Of a DNA stretch of 64,000 nt, positions 28,081-38,271 are shown in pieces. Origin of the DNA: Neobacillus paridis (GTDB taxonomy: Bacteria; Bacillota; Bacilli; Bacillales; Cytobacillaceae); the NCBI RefSeq assembly GCF_016765675.1, contig NZ_JAESWB010000025.1, positions 248,001 through 312,000 of the forward strand, written 5' to 3'. The notes beneath the pieces were generated by a model that was given only the letters and a program-made list of their open reading frames with translations, made no database searches and was not told the DNA's origin. Position 1 is the first letter of the stretch, and each line of letters begins with the position of its first letter. Position numbers and translations under genes: made by a program.

Positions 28081-30345
28081 ATGGTTAAGCGCAGTAGAAT
28101 TGTTGCGTTCTTTTTGCTTGTTATCCTTTTAGGTAGCACAATGGGAGCAACAGCAAAGAATATATTACACAATATTAAACTTGGACTAGACCTTCAAGGC
28201 GGATTTGAAGTCTTATATCAGGTTCAACCCGCGAAAAAAGGTCAGAAAATTGACAAGGATGTCCTGGCCAGTACAGCTGAGGCGCTCGATAAGCGGATTA
28301 ACGTCCTTGGGGTAAGTGAGCCAAGTATTCAAATCGAAGGAAAAGACCGGATCCGCGTTCAGTTGGCTGGGGTAAAGGATCAAAATAAAGCACGTGAAAT
28401 TTTGTCTACCCAGGCCAATCTAACCTTTAGAGATGTGAATGACAAGCTGATGATGGATGGTTCCGACCTAAAGCAGGGCGGCGCCAAGCAAACATTTGAT
28501 GAACAAGGAAAGCCAAGTGTTTCGTTAACATTGAAAAGTGCCGACAAATTTGCCAAAGTAACGAAAGAAATTTCCAGCAGACCTTATGGAGAGAATCTAT
28601 TAGTTATTTGGCTTGATTTTGAAGAAGGTAAAGATTCGTTTAAAGCTGAAGCTGTTAAGAAAAAATCAAAATATTTATCAGCACCAACGGTCAATCAAGT
28701 ATTTAACCAAGATACCGTTTCCATCGTCGGGAACTTTACCACCAAAGAAGCTAAATCCCTAGCCGATTTATTAAATGCCGGATCATTACCAGTAAAGCTT
28801 AAGGAAGTATATTCCTCTTCTGTGGGTGCTCAATTTGGTGAAGAGGCATTAAATGACACGATTTTTGCAGGACTTATCGGGGTTGCGATTATTTATTTGT
28901 TCATGCTGCTTTATTACCGTTTCCCAGGTTTCATTGCCTGCGTAAGTTTGAGCATTTACATTTACTTAATTTTATTAATATTTGACTGGATGAATGGAGT
29001 GCTGACGTTGCCTGGGATTGCCGCGGTCATCCTCGGGGTCGGGATGGCTGTCGATGCCAATATCCTTACTTATGAACGGATAAAGGAAGAACTTAAAGTT
29101 GGAAAATCAATCAAGTCAGCCTTCCAGGCCGGGGAGAAAAATGCCTTTACCTCGATTCTTGACTCGAACCTGACAACGATACTGACTGCCGCTGTTCTGT
29201 TCTTCTATGGCAATAGCTCTGTTAAAGGGTTTGCGACGATGTTAATCATCAGTATTCTGATGAGTTTCTTAACCGCCGTTTATGGTTCGAGGCTATTTTT
29301 GGGTCTATGGGTGCATAGCGGAATCTTTAAAAAGAAGCCAAGCTGGTTTGGTGTTAAGCAGGCTGATATTCACGATCTTAAGGAAAATGTCCATACATTA
29401 GACCTGCCAACCCGTTTTGACAAGCTCGATTTCGTTAAGCACCGGAAGAAGTTCTTTACGATTTCAAGTGTCCTTCTCGTGGCTGGCTTAATCGTTCTGA
29501 TTGTGATGCGTTTGAATTTGTCAATCGACTTTTCAAGCGGAACGCGGATTCAAGTGGATTCCAATAAGCCTTTGACAACAGCAACACTGGATAGCGCTTT
29601 TGCAAAGCATGGTTTGACCGCCGATGATACTGTTCTATCTACGGATAAAATGAGGGGTTCAGCTCGCTTTGTTGGAGTTATTACCAAGGATGAAATCGCA
29701 AAGATAAAATCTGATTTTAAAGCAGAATTCGGCTATGAGCCAAATGTTAGCACGGTTTCTCCAATGGTTGGCAAGGAACTGGCGAAAAATGCAGTTATTG
29801 CGCTGCTAATTGCCTCGATTGGGATTATCATTTATGTCAGCTTCCGCTTTGAGTTATCGATGGCAATTGCCGCAATTGCCTCCTTGCTCCATGATGCCTT
29901 CTTTATGGTGGCTTTCTTCAGTATCACAAGACTTGAAGTGGATTTAACATTTATTGCCGCTGTGCTAACGATTGTCGGTTATTCGATTAACGATACAATT
30001 GTAACTTTTGACCGTATACGTGAAAATATGCAAAAGAAAAAGCGGCTTAAAACAGCTGCTGATATCGCCGAAGTACTGAATGTGGGTACCCGTCAAACTT
30101 TAACCCGTTCGATTAATACTGTCTTTACAGTATTAGTTACCGTCGTTGCTTTGATTATTTTCGGCAGCGAATCAATCCGCAACTTCTCGATTGCCTTATT
30201 CGTCGGCTTAATGGTTGGGGTCTATTCCTCGATCTGTATTGCCGGTCCGCTATGGTATGTGATGAAGACACGGGAGTTGAAAAAGAAGGGCGTTATCAAA
30301 ACTGTAAAGGAAAAGAAAAAATATTCCGATCAGCCGCAAGTTTAA
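28081..30345 (+). CDS. secDF: Fused protein translocase subunit SecDF
   Basis: SecDF uses the proton gradient to complete protein export. This is the Bacillus-type natural fusion of SecD (about 1-420) and SecF (about 455-754), 12 predicted helices. The GMAVDANILTYERIKEELK segment lies in the SecD half, and YSINDTIVTFDRIREN in the SecF half; both are transporter signature motifs. N-terminal LGLDLQGGFEVLYQV is the SecD start motif. The start follows AAGGAGG. It has its own promoter upstream. Confidence 0.97.
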   Translation: MVKRSRIVAFFLLVILLGSTMGATAKNILHNIKLGLDLQGGFEVLYQVQPAKKGQKIDKDVLASTAEALDKRINVLGVSEPSIQIEGKDRIRVQLAGVKDQNKAREILSTQANLTFRDVNDKLMMDGSDLKQGGAKQTFDEQGKPSVSLTLKSADKFAKVTKEISSRPYGENLLVIWLDFEEGKDSFKAEAVKKKSKYLSAPTVNQVFNQDTVSIVGNFTTKEAKSLADLLNAGSLPVKLKEVYSSSVGAQFGEEALNDTIFAGLIGVAIIYLFMLLYYRFPGFIACVSLSIYIYLILLIFDWMNGVLTLPGIAAVILGVGMAVDANILTYERIKEELKVGKSIKSAFQAGEKNAFTSILDSNLTTILTAAVLFFYGNSSVKGFATMLIISILMSFLTAVYGSRLFLGLWVHSGIFKKKPSWFGVKQADIHDLKENVHTLDLPTRFDKLDFVKHRKKFFTISSVLLVAGLIVLIVMRLNLSIDFSSGTRIQVDSNKPLTTATLDSAFAKHGLTADDTVLSTDKMRGSARFVGVITKDEIAKIKSDFKAEFGYEPNVSTVSPMVGKELAKNAVIALLIASIGIIIYVSFRFELSMAIAAIASLLHDAFFMVAFFSITRLEVDLTFIAAVLTIVGYSINDTIVTFDRIRENMQKKKRLKTAADIAEVLNVGTRQTLTRSINTVFTVLVTVVALIIFGSESIRNFSIALFVGLMVGVYSSICIAGPLWYVMKTRELKKKGVIKTVKEKKKYSDQPQV

Positions 30346-30351
30346 CTTTAA

Positions 30352-30407
30352 GAAAAGCGCAAGCGCCTCGATCAGCCCCTCGAGGGGCTTGGCGCTGGAG
30401 CTGGACA
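30352..30407. repeat. REP-like palindromic intergenic element
   Basis: Directly seen: GCGCAAGCGCC at the left, GGCGCTGGAGCT at the right, an outer stem AGCGCC/GGCGCT (30362-30367 with 30391-30396) and a 16-bp perfect inner palindrome AGCCCCTCGAGGGGCT (30374-30389). Elements with AAGCGCAAGCGCC and GGCGCTGGAGCT ends recur in many Bacillaceae intergenic regions, from memory. Only one copy lies in this window. Confidence 0.65.
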
Positions 30408-30416
30408 ACTGAACAT

Positions 30417-30448
30417 AAAACCGCAGGAAAATTCTTCTGCGGTTTTAT
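30417..30448 (+). terminator. Terminator after secDF
   Basis: AAAACCGCAG and CTGCGGTTTT form a 10-bp stem followed by ATTTTTTC. Confidence 0.88.
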
Positions 30449-30459
30449 TTTTTCAAAGA

Positions 30460-30488
30460 TTGAAAGCATGTTTGTGCTCCTGTATAAT
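30460..30488 (+). promoter_or_regulatory. Sigma-A promoter of recJ-apt
   Basis: TTGAAA (30460-30465), 17-base spacer, TATAAT (30483-30488), ending 28 bases before recJ. Confidence 0.8.
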
Positions 30489-30516
30489 AAGAAAGTCTGA
30501 GAGGTGAACGGGAATT

Positions 30517-32880
30517 ATGTTAAAACCGAAAACAAGATGGGTTGTCCGTCATTCCGATCATCAACTGGCTGAGTCGCTTGCCAATGAATTAAACATCACC
30601 CCTCTTGTTGCAACATTGTTAGTTAACCGTGGATTTGATACAGCTTCCTCCGCACGGTTTTTTTTATTTGGAAAAGAAGAGTTTTATGATCCATTTTTAT
30701 TTAACGGAATGGAGACAGCTGTAAAGCGTATTCGTGCTGCCATTGATCAGAATGAACCGATTCTCATTTTTGGTGACTACGATGCAGACGGGGTCAGCAG
30801 TACTTCCGTGTTAATGCTTACACTTCGTGATTTAGGGGCCAATGTCCAATTCTATATTCCAAATCGTTTCTCAGAAGGGTATGGTCCGAACGAACCCGCC
30901 TTTCGCCATGCAGCGGAGCTTGGAATTAAACTGATTATTACCGTTGACACTGGCATAGCAGCGGTTCACGAGGCGGAAGTGGCCAAGCAGTTGGGGATTG
31001 ACCTGATTATTACGGACCACCATGAGCCTGGGCCGGCATTACCACATGCGCTGGCAATCATTCACCCGAAGCTTGCTGACAGCACCTATCCGTTTCGCGA
31101 GTTGGCCGGGGTAGGAGTAGCCTTTAAATTAGCCCATGCTCTTTATGGACGCCTTCCTGAGCATTTATTGGAAATTGCCGTCATCGGGACGATTGCTGAC
31201 TTGGTTTCCTTAACAGGTGAAAATCGCTTAATCGCTAAAAATGGTTTGCAGAAATTGAAGGAAACGGAAAGAATCGGGCTAAGAGCGATTTTTAAAACTG
31301 CGGGGATCGATCCGCTGGCGATTAATGAAGAGACGATTGGATTTTCAATCGCACCGCGAATTAACGCAGTTGGAAGGCTGGCGGATGCCGATTTAGCTGT
31401 TCAACTTCTCTTAACTGAGGACCCTGTTGAGGCAGAGGAGCTTGCAGCTGAGATGGAAGCCTTGAATAAATCACGGCAAGCACTTGTCAATACGATGACG
31501 GAAGAAGCGATTGCCGAGGTTGAAACCCATTACCCGATTGACAGCAATAAGGTTCTGGTGATTGGGAAAGAAGGCTGGAATGCCGGGGTAATTGGCATTG
31601 TTGCTTCCAAACTGGTGGAAAAATATTATCGTCCGGCGATCGTCCTCAGTTTTGATCAAGAAAAAGGCTTAGCGAAAGGATCAGCACGAAGTATTCCCGG
31701 GTTTGATCTATTTCAAAATTTATCGACTTTACGAGATATTCTACCTCATTTTGGCGGGCATCCAATGGCAGCCGGGATGACCTTGAGGCTTGACGATGTG
31801 GCGGAACTGCGTCAGAAATTGAATCAGTTGGCTGCTGATGTACTCACTGATGATGATTTTATCCCGGTAACGTATTTGGATAATGAAGTACCTTTGAAAG
31901 AAATTGATTTACAATCGCTGGAAGAAATGAGGTTACTCTCTCCCTACGGAATAGACAATCCTAAACCAAAGGTGTTAATTAATAATGTGGGGATTACTAG
32001 CCTCAGAAAAATTGGAAGTGACCAAAATCATTTAAAGATTACCGTTAATGATCATGATGCCCATCTTGATGGAGTAGGGTTTGGTCTTGGAGCGGTAGTC
32101 GATCAAATCTCACCTGCTGCAAAAATTTCATTAATTGGTGAATTATCGATTAATGAATGGAACAATATACGTAAACCGCAAATTTTTGTCCAAGATATCG
32201 CTGTTCGCTCATGGCAATTGTTCGATTTTCGCGGACAAAAGCATCTGGGGAGTATTCCGGTGACTGTACCGGAGGAAAATCGAAAACTCATTGTTTTCAA
32301 CAAGCATCATGCGGAAAAGATAAACAAGCATCTTGGAATTGAGCCGGTTTGTATTGAAGATGTGGAATCGGCAAAAGCATTTGATGGCTATCATGCCAAT
32401 ATTGCCTTAGTCGATTTCCCGCCTTCAAAGGAAATTCTGATTCAATTATTGAAAGGGAAACAGCCAGCAAGAATATACGCATATTTCTATAAAGCTTCAA
32501 GTGACTTTTTCAGCACGATACCAACCCGTGATCATTTTAAATGGTTTTATGCCTTTCTTTTAAAAAATAATCCCATTGATCTTAACCGCTATGGAGATGA
32601 CATAGCAAAATTAAGAGGCTGGTCTCAGTCAACAATCAACTTTATGACAAAGGTGTTTTCTGAACTGAATTTTGTTACAATAAACAATGGATTTATTACT
32701 TTAAATAAACAACCACAGAAGCGCGATTTAACTGACTCAAGAACATTTCAGCAAAAGCAGGCCCAATCAGAACTTGAACGGGATTTATTATTTTCATCAT
32801 TTCAAGAATTAAAACAATGGTTTACCAATATTATTGAAGAGTCAGTTGAAATTGAGGAGGCTATTAAACAATGGATTTAA
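30517..32880 (+). CDS. recJ: Single-strand DNA exonuclease RecJ
   Basis: RecJ degrades single-stranded DNA 5'-3' in recombination and repair. The 787-residue length matches B. subtilis (786). DHH phosphoesterase motifs are [21 protein letters not shown] and ITDHHEPGP; the DHHA1 region has [11 protein letters not shown] and [10 protein letters not shown] Bacillus-type C-terminal extension follows the OB-fold. Translation overlaps apt by 10 bases. Confidence 0.97.
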   Translation: MLKPKTRWVVRHSDHQLAESLANELNITPLVATLLVNRGFDTASSARFFLFGKEEFYDPFLFNGMETAVKRIRAAIDQNEPILIFGDYDADGVSSTSVLMLTLRDLGANVQFYIPNRFSEGYGPNEPAFRHAAELGIKLIITVDTGIAAVHEAEVAKQLGIDLIITDHHEPGPALPHALAIIHPKLADSTYPFRELAGVGVAFKLAHALYGRLPEHLLEIAVIGTIADLVSLTGENRLIAKNGLQKLKETERIGLRAIFKTAGIDPLAINEETIGFSIAPRINAVGRLADADLAVQLLLTEDPVEAEELAAEMEALNKSRQALVNTMTEEAIAEVETHYPIDSNKVLVIGKEGWNAGVIGIVASKLVEKYYRPAIVLSFDQEKGLAKGSARSIPGFDLFQNLSTLRDILPHFGGHPMAAGMTLRLDDVAELRQKLNQLAADVLTDDDFIPVTYLDNEVPLKEIDLQSLEEMRLLSPYGIDNPKPKVLINNVGITSLRKIGSDQNHLKITVNDHDAHLDGVGFGLGAVVDQISPAAKISLIGELSINEWNNIRKPQIFVQDIAVRSWQLFDFRGQKHLGSIPVTVPEENRKLIVFNKHHAEKINKHLGIEPVCIEDVESAKAFDGYHANIALVDFPPSKEILIQLLKGKQPARIYAYFYKASSDFFSTIPTRDHFKWFYAFLLKNNPIDLNRYGDDIAKLRGWSQSTINFMTKVFSELNFVTINNGFITLNKQPQKRDLTDSRTFQQKQAQSELERDLLFSSFQELKQWFTNIIEESVEIEEAIKQWI

Positions 32881-33383
32881 AACAATTTGTAGCAATCGTA
32901 CCGGACTATCCGAAAGAGGGAATCGTGTTTAAGGATATTACGCCATTAATGAATAATGGCGAAGCCTATAAATATGCTACCGATCAAATTGTTGACTTTG
33001 CCAAAGATAAACAAATTGATCTTATTGTCGGCCCGGAAGCCCGCGGATTTATCATCGGCTGTCCGATCGCATACGCACTTGGCGTAGGTTTCGCACCGGT
33101 AAGAAAAGAAGGCAAACTTCCCCGTGAAACAATTAAAGTCAGCTATGGTCTTGAATATGGAAAAGATGTTCTAACCATTCATAAAGACGCAATTAAGCCA
33201 GGACAGCGAGTACTTATTACCGATGATTTGTTAGCTACCGGCGGTACGATTAACGCAACCATTCAATTAGTGGAAAAGCTTGGCGGTGTTGTTGCTGGAA
33301 TCGCTTTCCTAGTCGAACTGACTTATTTGAACGGCAGGAAAAAACTTGACGGCTATGATATATTAACATTAATGGAATACTAA
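32871..33383 (+). CDS. apt: Adenine phosphoribosyltransferase
   Basis: Apt salvages adenine with PRPP to give AMP. The 170-residue protein has the PRPP-binding motif [13 protein letters not shown] and the N-terminal [16 protein letters not shown] segment. The ATG lies inside the last codons of recJ, 9 bases after GAGGAGG, so the two are coupled. The recJ-apt-relA order is standard for bacilli and places purine salvage next to (p)ppGpp synthesis. Confidence 0.98.
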   Translation: MDLKQFVAIVPDYPKEGIVFKDITPLMNNGEAYKYATDQIVDFAKDKQIDLIVGPEARGFIIGCPIAYALGVGFAPVRKEGKLPRETIKVSYGLEYGKDVLTIHKDAIKPGQRVLITDDLLATGGTINATIQLVEKLGGVVAGIAFLVELTYLNGRKKLDGYDILTLMEY

Positions 33384-33389
33384 TCAAAC

Positions 33390-33420
33390 GAGGGCACTCA
33401 TAAGGGGAGTGCTCTCTTTA
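33390..33420 (+). terminator. Terminator after apt
   Basis: GAGGGCACTC (33390-33399) pairs with GAGTGCTCTC (33407-33416), then TTTATAT. Confidence 0.8.
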
Positions 33421-33495
33421 TATCTTTTATTTTCAAAAAGTTACAGAAATATCGACAAAATCCATCGTTTTTTCTGGTAAAAACGTCTCAAATAC

Positions 33496-33524
33496 TTTAC
33501 ATCTTGGCGTTTTTTTTCGATAAT
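33496..33524 (+). promoter_or_regulatory. Sigma-A promoter of relA
   Basis: TTTACA (33496-33501), 17-base spacer, GATAAT (33519-33524), leaving a leader of about 90 bases. Confidence 0.65.
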
Positions 33525-33620
33525 AGTTACAATCATTCTAATTTATTCTTTTGAATTATAAAATATTTCCGATGCAGCTTTAAATAGCTGCCATAATGGG
33601 ATGAAAATAAAGGTGATTTT

Positions 33621-35816
33621 ATGGCGAATGATCAAGTGTTGACAGCCGAACAAGTCATCGACAAGACTAGAGAATACTTAAACGAAGAGCATGTTGCTTT
33701 AGTAAAAAAGGCATATGAATATGCGAAACATGCTCATCGTGAACAATATCGCAAATCAGGTGAGCCGTATATTATCCATCCAATTCAAGTTGCCGGCATT
33801 CTGGCAGATCTTGAAATGGATCCGGCAACGGTAGCCGCTGGTTTTCTTCACGACGTTGTCGAAGACACAAATGTTTCCTTACAGGATATTGAGGAAAATT
33901 TCAATGCTGAAGTTGCGATGCTTGTCGACGGGGTAACAAAATTAGGAAAAATTAAATATAAATCACATGAAGAACAGCAGGCTGAAAACCATCGGAAAAT
34001 GTTTGTCGCCATGGCACAGGATATCAGGGTCATCTTGATTAAACTTGCGGACCGTTTGCACAATATGCGGACACTTAAACATCTTCCTGTAGAAAAGCAG
34101 CGCCGAATTTCCAATGAAACTTTGGAAATTTTCGCTCCTTTAGCCCATCGTCTAGGAATCTCAAAAATAAAATGGGAGTTGGAAGATACCGCTTTACGTT
34201 ATTTAAATCCGCAGCAATATTATCGGATTGTCAATCTAATGAAAAAGAAGCGTGAAGAGCGGGAGAAGTACCTTGATGACGTGATAGAAGAAGTTAAGAG
34301 CCGCTTAAATGATGTCTCGATTAAGGCAGAGATTTCCGGCCGTCCGAAGCATATTTACAGCATTTATCGCAAAATGGCGCTGCAAAACAAGCAATTTAAT
34401 GAGATATATGACCTGCTTGCGGTAAGAATTGTCGTAAATAGTATTAAAGACTGCTATGCGGTACTAGGGATTATCCATACCTGCTGGAAACCGATGCCCG
34501 GCCGTTTCAAAGATTATATTGCAATGCCTAAACCGAATATGTATCAATCGCTGCACACGACTGTGATCGGTCCTAAAGGAGACCCGCTGGAGGTACAGAT
34601 TCGTACCTTTGAAATGCATCGAATCGCTGAATTCGGGATTGCTGCCCATTGGGCCTATAAAGAAGGAAAGACCGTAAATGACAGTTCAACCTTTGAGCAA
34701 AAATTGTCCTGGTTTAGGGAAATTCTTGAGTTTCAGAATGACACGAACAATGCCGAAGAATTTATGGAGTCGTTAAAAATCGATTTATTCTCGGATATGG
34801 TGTTTGTGTTTACCCCTAAAGGGGATGTCATTGAATTGCCGGCCGGTTCTGTCCCGATTGATTTCTCCTACCGGATTCACTCGGAAATTGGCAACAAGAC
34901 AATCGGAGCCAAAGTAAATGGTAAAATGGTTACGCTCGACTACAAGCTCAAAACCGGTGATATTGTTGAAATTCTTACCTCCAAGCATTCCTATGGTCCG
35001 AGCCAGGACTGGTTGAAGCTGGCGCAAACGTCGCAAGCAAAAAACAAAATTCGCGCCTTCTTTAAAAAGCAGCGCCGCGAAGAAAATGTTATTAAAGGGA
35101 AAGAGCTTGTTGAACGCGAAATTCGCAGTATGGAGTTTGACACGAAAGAAATTCTGACGGCAGACAATCTGAAAAAGGTTGCTGAGAAGTTTAATTTTAC
35201 CAATGAGGAGGATATGTTTGCCGCGGTGGGTTATAATGGTGTCACTGCTTTGCAAGTGGCCAATCGGCTGACGGAAAAATGGCGCAAAAAGCGCGATAAG
35301 GAGCAGTCGGCAAGTATTATAAATGCTGTAGCCGATTTGAAGTCATACCCGACAACGAAAAAACGGGAGTCTGGTGTTCGAGTTCAAGGAATTGATAATT
35401 TATTAATTCGCCTGTCGAAATGCTGCAATCCCGTACCAGGAGACGAAATTGTCGGTTATATCACAAAAGGACGCGGAGTCTCGGTTCATCGCGCGGATTG
35501 TACCAATATTGACTCTAATGACGCCCAATCGCGTTTAATCGAGGTTGAGTGGGAATCGTCTTTAAATGACCGCAAGGAATATAATGTCGACATTGAAATT
35601 AACGGCTTCGATCGCAGTGGTCTGTTGAATGAAGTCCTACAGGCAGTTAATGAAACCAAGACGAATATTTCGGCAGTAACCGGAAAGATAGACCGTAACA
35701 AAATGGCTACGATTATCATGTCAATTGCCATTCATAATGTCAGTCATTTGCAAAAGGTAGTGGATCGAATCAAACAAATCCCGGATATATATTCAGTCCG
35801 GCGAATGATGAACTAA
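33621..35816 (+). CDS. relA: Bifunctional (p)ppGpp synthetase/hydrolase RelA (Rel)
   Basis: Rel makes and destroys (p)ppGpp in the stringent response. Domains in order: HD hydrolase with FLHDVVEDT (about 70-90), synthetase with YQSLHTTVIGPKG (about 310-323), TGS (about 390-450), helical, zinc-finger region with SKCCNPVPGD and ADCTN, and ACT (about 655-731). Both hydrolase and synthetase motifs look intact. Length 731 versus 734 in B. subtilis. dtd follows after 12 bases. Confidence 0.97.
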   Translation: MANDQVLTAEQVIDKTREYLNEEHVALVKKAYEYAKHAHREQYRKSGEPYIIHPIQVAGILADLEMDPATVAAGFLHDVVEDTNVSLQDIEENFNAEVAMLVDGVTKLGKIKYKSHEEQQAENHRKMFVAMAQDIRVILIKLADRLHNMRTLKHLPVEKQRRISNETLEIFAPLAHRLGISKIKWELEDTALRYLNPQQYYRIVNLMKKKREEREKYLDDVIEEVKSRLNDVSIKAEISGRPKHIYSIYRKMALQNKQFNEIYDLLAVRIVVNSIKDCYAVLGIIHTCWKPMPGRFKDYIAMPKPNMYQSLHTTVIGPKGDPLEVQIRTFEMHRIAEFGIAAHWAYKEGKTVNDSSTFEQKLSWFREILEFQNDTNNAEEFMESLKIDLFSDMVFVFTPKGDVIELPAGSVPIDFSYRIHSEIGNKTIGAKVNGKMVTLDYKLKTGDIVEILTSKHSYGPSQDWLKLAQTSQAKNKIRAFFKKQRREENVIKGKELVEREIRSMEFDTKEILTADNLKKVAEKFNFTNEEDMFAAVGYNGVTALQVANRLTEKWRKKRDKEQSASIINAVADLKSYPTTKKRESGVRVQGIDNLLIRLSKCCNPVPGDEIVGYITKGRGVSVHRADCTNIDSNDAQSRLIEVEWESSLNDRKEYNVDIEINGFDRSGLLNEVLQAVNETKTNISAVTGKIDRNKMATIIMSIAIHNVSHLQKVVDRIKQIPDIYSVRRMMN

Positions 35817-35828
35817 GGAGATTTTGAC

Positions 35829-36272
35829 ATGCGAGTAGTACTTCAACGCAGCAAAGAGGCAAAAGTAACGGTTAACGGTGAGGTGACGGGGCAAATCACG
35901 AAAGGACTTGTCCTGCTTGTCGGTGTCACCCACGATGATACCGAAGAAGATGCCGCCTATTTAGCTGATAAAATTGTAAATTTAAGAATTTTTGAAGATG
36001 AAAATGAAAAGATGAATTTATCCCTGCTTGATGTCGGCGGGGAAATTCTTTCGGTTTCCCAGTTCACTTTATATGGGGATAGCAGCAAAGGCAGGAGACC
36101 CAGTTTTATAGATGCGGCAAGACCGGATCATGCTGTTAAGCTATATGATACTTTTAACCGTTTGTTACGCGAAAAGGGTGTCACAGTAGAGACTGGTGTC
36201 TTCGGTGCGATGATGGATGTCCAATTAACGAACGACGGTCCGGTCACATTAATAGTTGAAAGTAAAAAGTAA
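35829..36272 (+). CDS. dtd: D-aminoacyl-tRNA deacylase
   Basis: Dtd removes D-amino acids mischarged on tRNA. The 147-residue protein has the two family motifs SQFTLYG and GPVTLIVE, which form the cross-subunit active site. Start follows AAGGAG. It is co-transcribed with relA, as in other bacilli. Confidence 0.97.
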   Translation: MRVVLQRSKEAKVTVNGEVTGQITKGLVLLVGVTHDDTEEDAAYLADKIVNLRIFEDENEKMNLSLLDVGGEILSVSQFTLYGDSSKGRRPSFIDAARPDHAVKLYDTFNRLLREKGVTVETGVFGAMMDVQLTNDGPVTLIVESKK

Positions 36273-36297
36273 GAGGCTGCTAGGTCAGCCTCTTTTA
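36272..36297 (+). terminator. Terminator of relA-dtd
   Basis: AGAGGCTG and CAGCCTCT form an 8-bp stem followed by TTTTAATA. Confidence 0.8.
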
Positions 36298-36429
36298 ATA
36301 TTATGGCTGTGTAACTTACTAGCCTCTATTCAACTTCCAGTTTTAGGTAAAATCCTGTCCATCATGAAATATTTTTACGGCTATTGGAGATAATAGCAGT
36401 AAAGATAGCTATCATGAGGAGGGATGAAT

Positions 36430-36606
36430 TTGCGTGCGAGTGAAAAGGGGATGAAGATCCAATCGATGGATAGCCGCCTGTTTGGGGTAGATTTTCATGA
36501 CTTTCTGCAGAAGGAGCAGCATTCCACCCCGGTTGAGCTGGCATCAGAATTTGGGCTGACGATGCGGGATGTCAAAAACTTAAAAAAACATTTAGAACGG
36601 GCATAA
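36430..36606 (+). CDS. Small HTH-like protein of unknown function
   Basis: A 58-residue product whose second half (TPVELASEFGLTMRDVKNLK) reads as a helix-turn-helix of the sigma-factor or response-regulator kind. I prefer TTG at 36430, about seven bases after AGGAGGG; an ATG at 36424 touches the ribosome-binding site. It stands alone, between the dtd terminator and the hisS promoter, where B. subtilis has lytH. Real-gene evidence is the strong ribosome-binding site and the coherent HTH; function is not known. Confidence 0.6.
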   Translation: MRASEKGMKIQSMDSRLFGVDFHDFLQKEQHSTPVELASEFGLTMRDVKNLKKHLERA

Positions 36607-36613
36607 ACTTTAC

Positions 36614-36642
36614 TTGACATTACTACTATTGCTTCGTATTAT
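36614..36642 (+). promoter_or_regulatory. Sigma-A promoter of hisS-aspS
   Basis: TTGACA (36614-36619), 17-base spacer, TATTAT (36637-36642), eight bases after the stop of the small HTH gene. Confidence 0.75.
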
Positions 36643-36649
36643 AATAAAA

Positions 36650-36935
36650 TAAACTAAAAATTCGACACATCCAATGATGGAGCATAGTAGTTAAGGCAAT
36701 ATTCATGAAAAGAGAAAAAATGCCCTGGCTGAAAGCATTTTTGCATGAATCTTAATGAAAGAACACTCCGTAGGATTCGCTCTGAAAAAGAACTTACTTT
36801 AGTAGGAGATGAACGCAGCAGGCGTTAACTGTATGAGAGGAAAAGCAATCAAGTAAAACTGCTTTTCAACTAGGGTGGCACCGCGGAATAACTTCCGTCC
36901 CTTGTATTAATTGCAAGGGATGGAAGTTTTTTTAT
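36650..36935 (+). promoter_or_regulatory. T-box riboswitch of hisS-aspS
   Basis: The leader holds the T-box core AGGGTGGCACCGCGG at 36872-36886, and a terminator whose arms AACTTCC-TCCCTTG and CAAGGGA-GGAAGTT (about 36891-36929) end in TTTTTTT. Uncharged tRNA binding would favour the antiterminator formed with the T-box. A stem I base may pair ATCC (36669-36672) with GGAT (36773-36776). A histidine specifier candidate is CAC at 36764-36766, on the 3' side of stem I. This fills the gap of about 380 bases before hisS. Confidence 0.9.
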
Positions 36936-36988
36936 TTTAACCAAGTCTTGAATATACATAAAACCATATTTACAAAGGAGGACCTGCC

Positions 36989-38257
36989 ATGTCTATCAGT
37001 ATTCCCAGGGGAACACAGGATATTTTGCCAGGTGATGTCGAGCTTTGGCAGCAAATTGAGCAAAAAGCTAGAGAGCTTTGTGAGAAATATCAATATCAAG
37101 AAATTCGTACCCCGATTTTTGAACATACGGAACTTTTTTCAAGGGGAGTCGGCGATACAACAGATATCGTCCAAAAAGAAATGTACACCTTTGAAGATCG
37201 CGGCGGGCGCAGTATGACACTTAGACCTGAGGGAACTGCCTCTGTGGTCCGGGCGTTTGTCGAGAAAAAAATGTTTGGTCTTGCCAAACAGCCGGTCAAG
37301 CTTTATTACATGGGACCGATGTTTCGCTACGAACGGCCGCAATCAGGACGCTTCCGTCAATTTGTCCAGTTCGGGGTGGAGGCACTTGGAAGCAATGACC
37401 CGGCAATTGATGCAGAGGTTATTTCCCTGGCGATGAATTTATACAAGGAAATGGGATTGAAAAAGCTGAAACTGATTATTAATAGCTTGGGTGATAAGGA
37501 ATCCCGCCTTGCACACCGTGAGGCTCTGATCCAACACTTCCAACCGAGAATCGGCGAATTTTGCTCAGACTGTCAAAACCGTCTGAAAAGAAATCCGCTC
37601 CGCATTCTTGATTGTAAGCAGGATCGCGACCACGAATTAATGAAAACAGCGCCATCGATTATTGATTATTTGAATGAGGAATCGAAGGCTTATTTTGAAA
37701 AAGTTCAAAAGTATTTAGGCTTGCTTCATATTTCATTTGAGGTTGATCCTAACCTGGTCCGTGGCTTGGACTATTATAATCATACGGCATTTGAAATCAT
37801 GAGTGATGCCGAAGGATTTGGTGCCATCACCACACTTTGCGGCGGCGGCCGCTATAACGGCCTGGCAGAGGAGATTGGCGGCCCGGAAACGCCGGGGATC
37901 GGATTTGCCTTAAGTATTGAACGATTTATTGCTGCCCTTAAGGCCGAAGGAATTGAAACGGCGGTGAACGAAGGCATTGATTGCTACTTGGCGGTTCTTG
38001 GAGAAGAGGCTAAGGACTATTCCGTAGGTCTTCTGCAGCAGCTGCGCTTGGCTGGGTTTTCCGCGGAAAGAGATTATCTTAACCGAAAAATTAAAGCCCA
38101 ATTTAAAGCCGCCGACCGCTTACATGCGAGATATGTAGCCATACTTGGTGATGATGAACTAAAAAATAATGTCATTCATGTGAAAAACATGGCAACTGGT
38201 GAACAAGTTGAAGTAGCACTCGATTCTTTCGTTGCCTATTTTCAAAAGTTACAATAA
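36989..38257 (+). CDS. hisS: Histidyl-tRNA synthetase
   Basis: HisRS charges tRNA-His. Class II motifs are visible: motif 2 region [15 protein letters not shown], the histidine A motif [15 protein letters not shown], and motif 3 [12 protein letters not shown]. The C-terminal anticodon-binding domain is intact. Length 422 versus 424 in B. subtilis. Ribosome-binding site AAAGGAGG. It is followed by aspS after 14 bases, so one T-box may control both. Confidence 0.98.
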   Translation: MSISIPRGTQDILPGDVELWQQIEQKARELCEKYQYQEIRTPIFEHTELFSRGVGDTTDIVQKEMYTFEDRGGRSMTLRPEGTASVVRAFVEKKMFGLAKQPVKLYYMGPMFRYERPQSGRFRQFVQFGVEALGSNDPAIDAEVISLAMNLYKEMGLKKLKLIINSLGDKESRLAHREALIQHFQPRIGEFCSDCQNRLKRNPLRILDCKQDRDHELMKTAPSIIDYLNEESKAYFEKVQKYLGLLHISFEVDPNLVRGLDYYNHTAFEIMSDAEGFGAITTLCGGGRYNGLAEEIGGPETPGIGFALSIERFIAALKAEGIETAVNEGIDCYLAVLGEEAKDYSVGLLQQLRLAGFSAERDYLNRKIKAQFKAADRLHARYVAILGDDELKNNVIHVKNMATGEQVEVALDSFVAYFQKLQ

Positions 38258-38271
38258 TAGGGGGATTTAAC

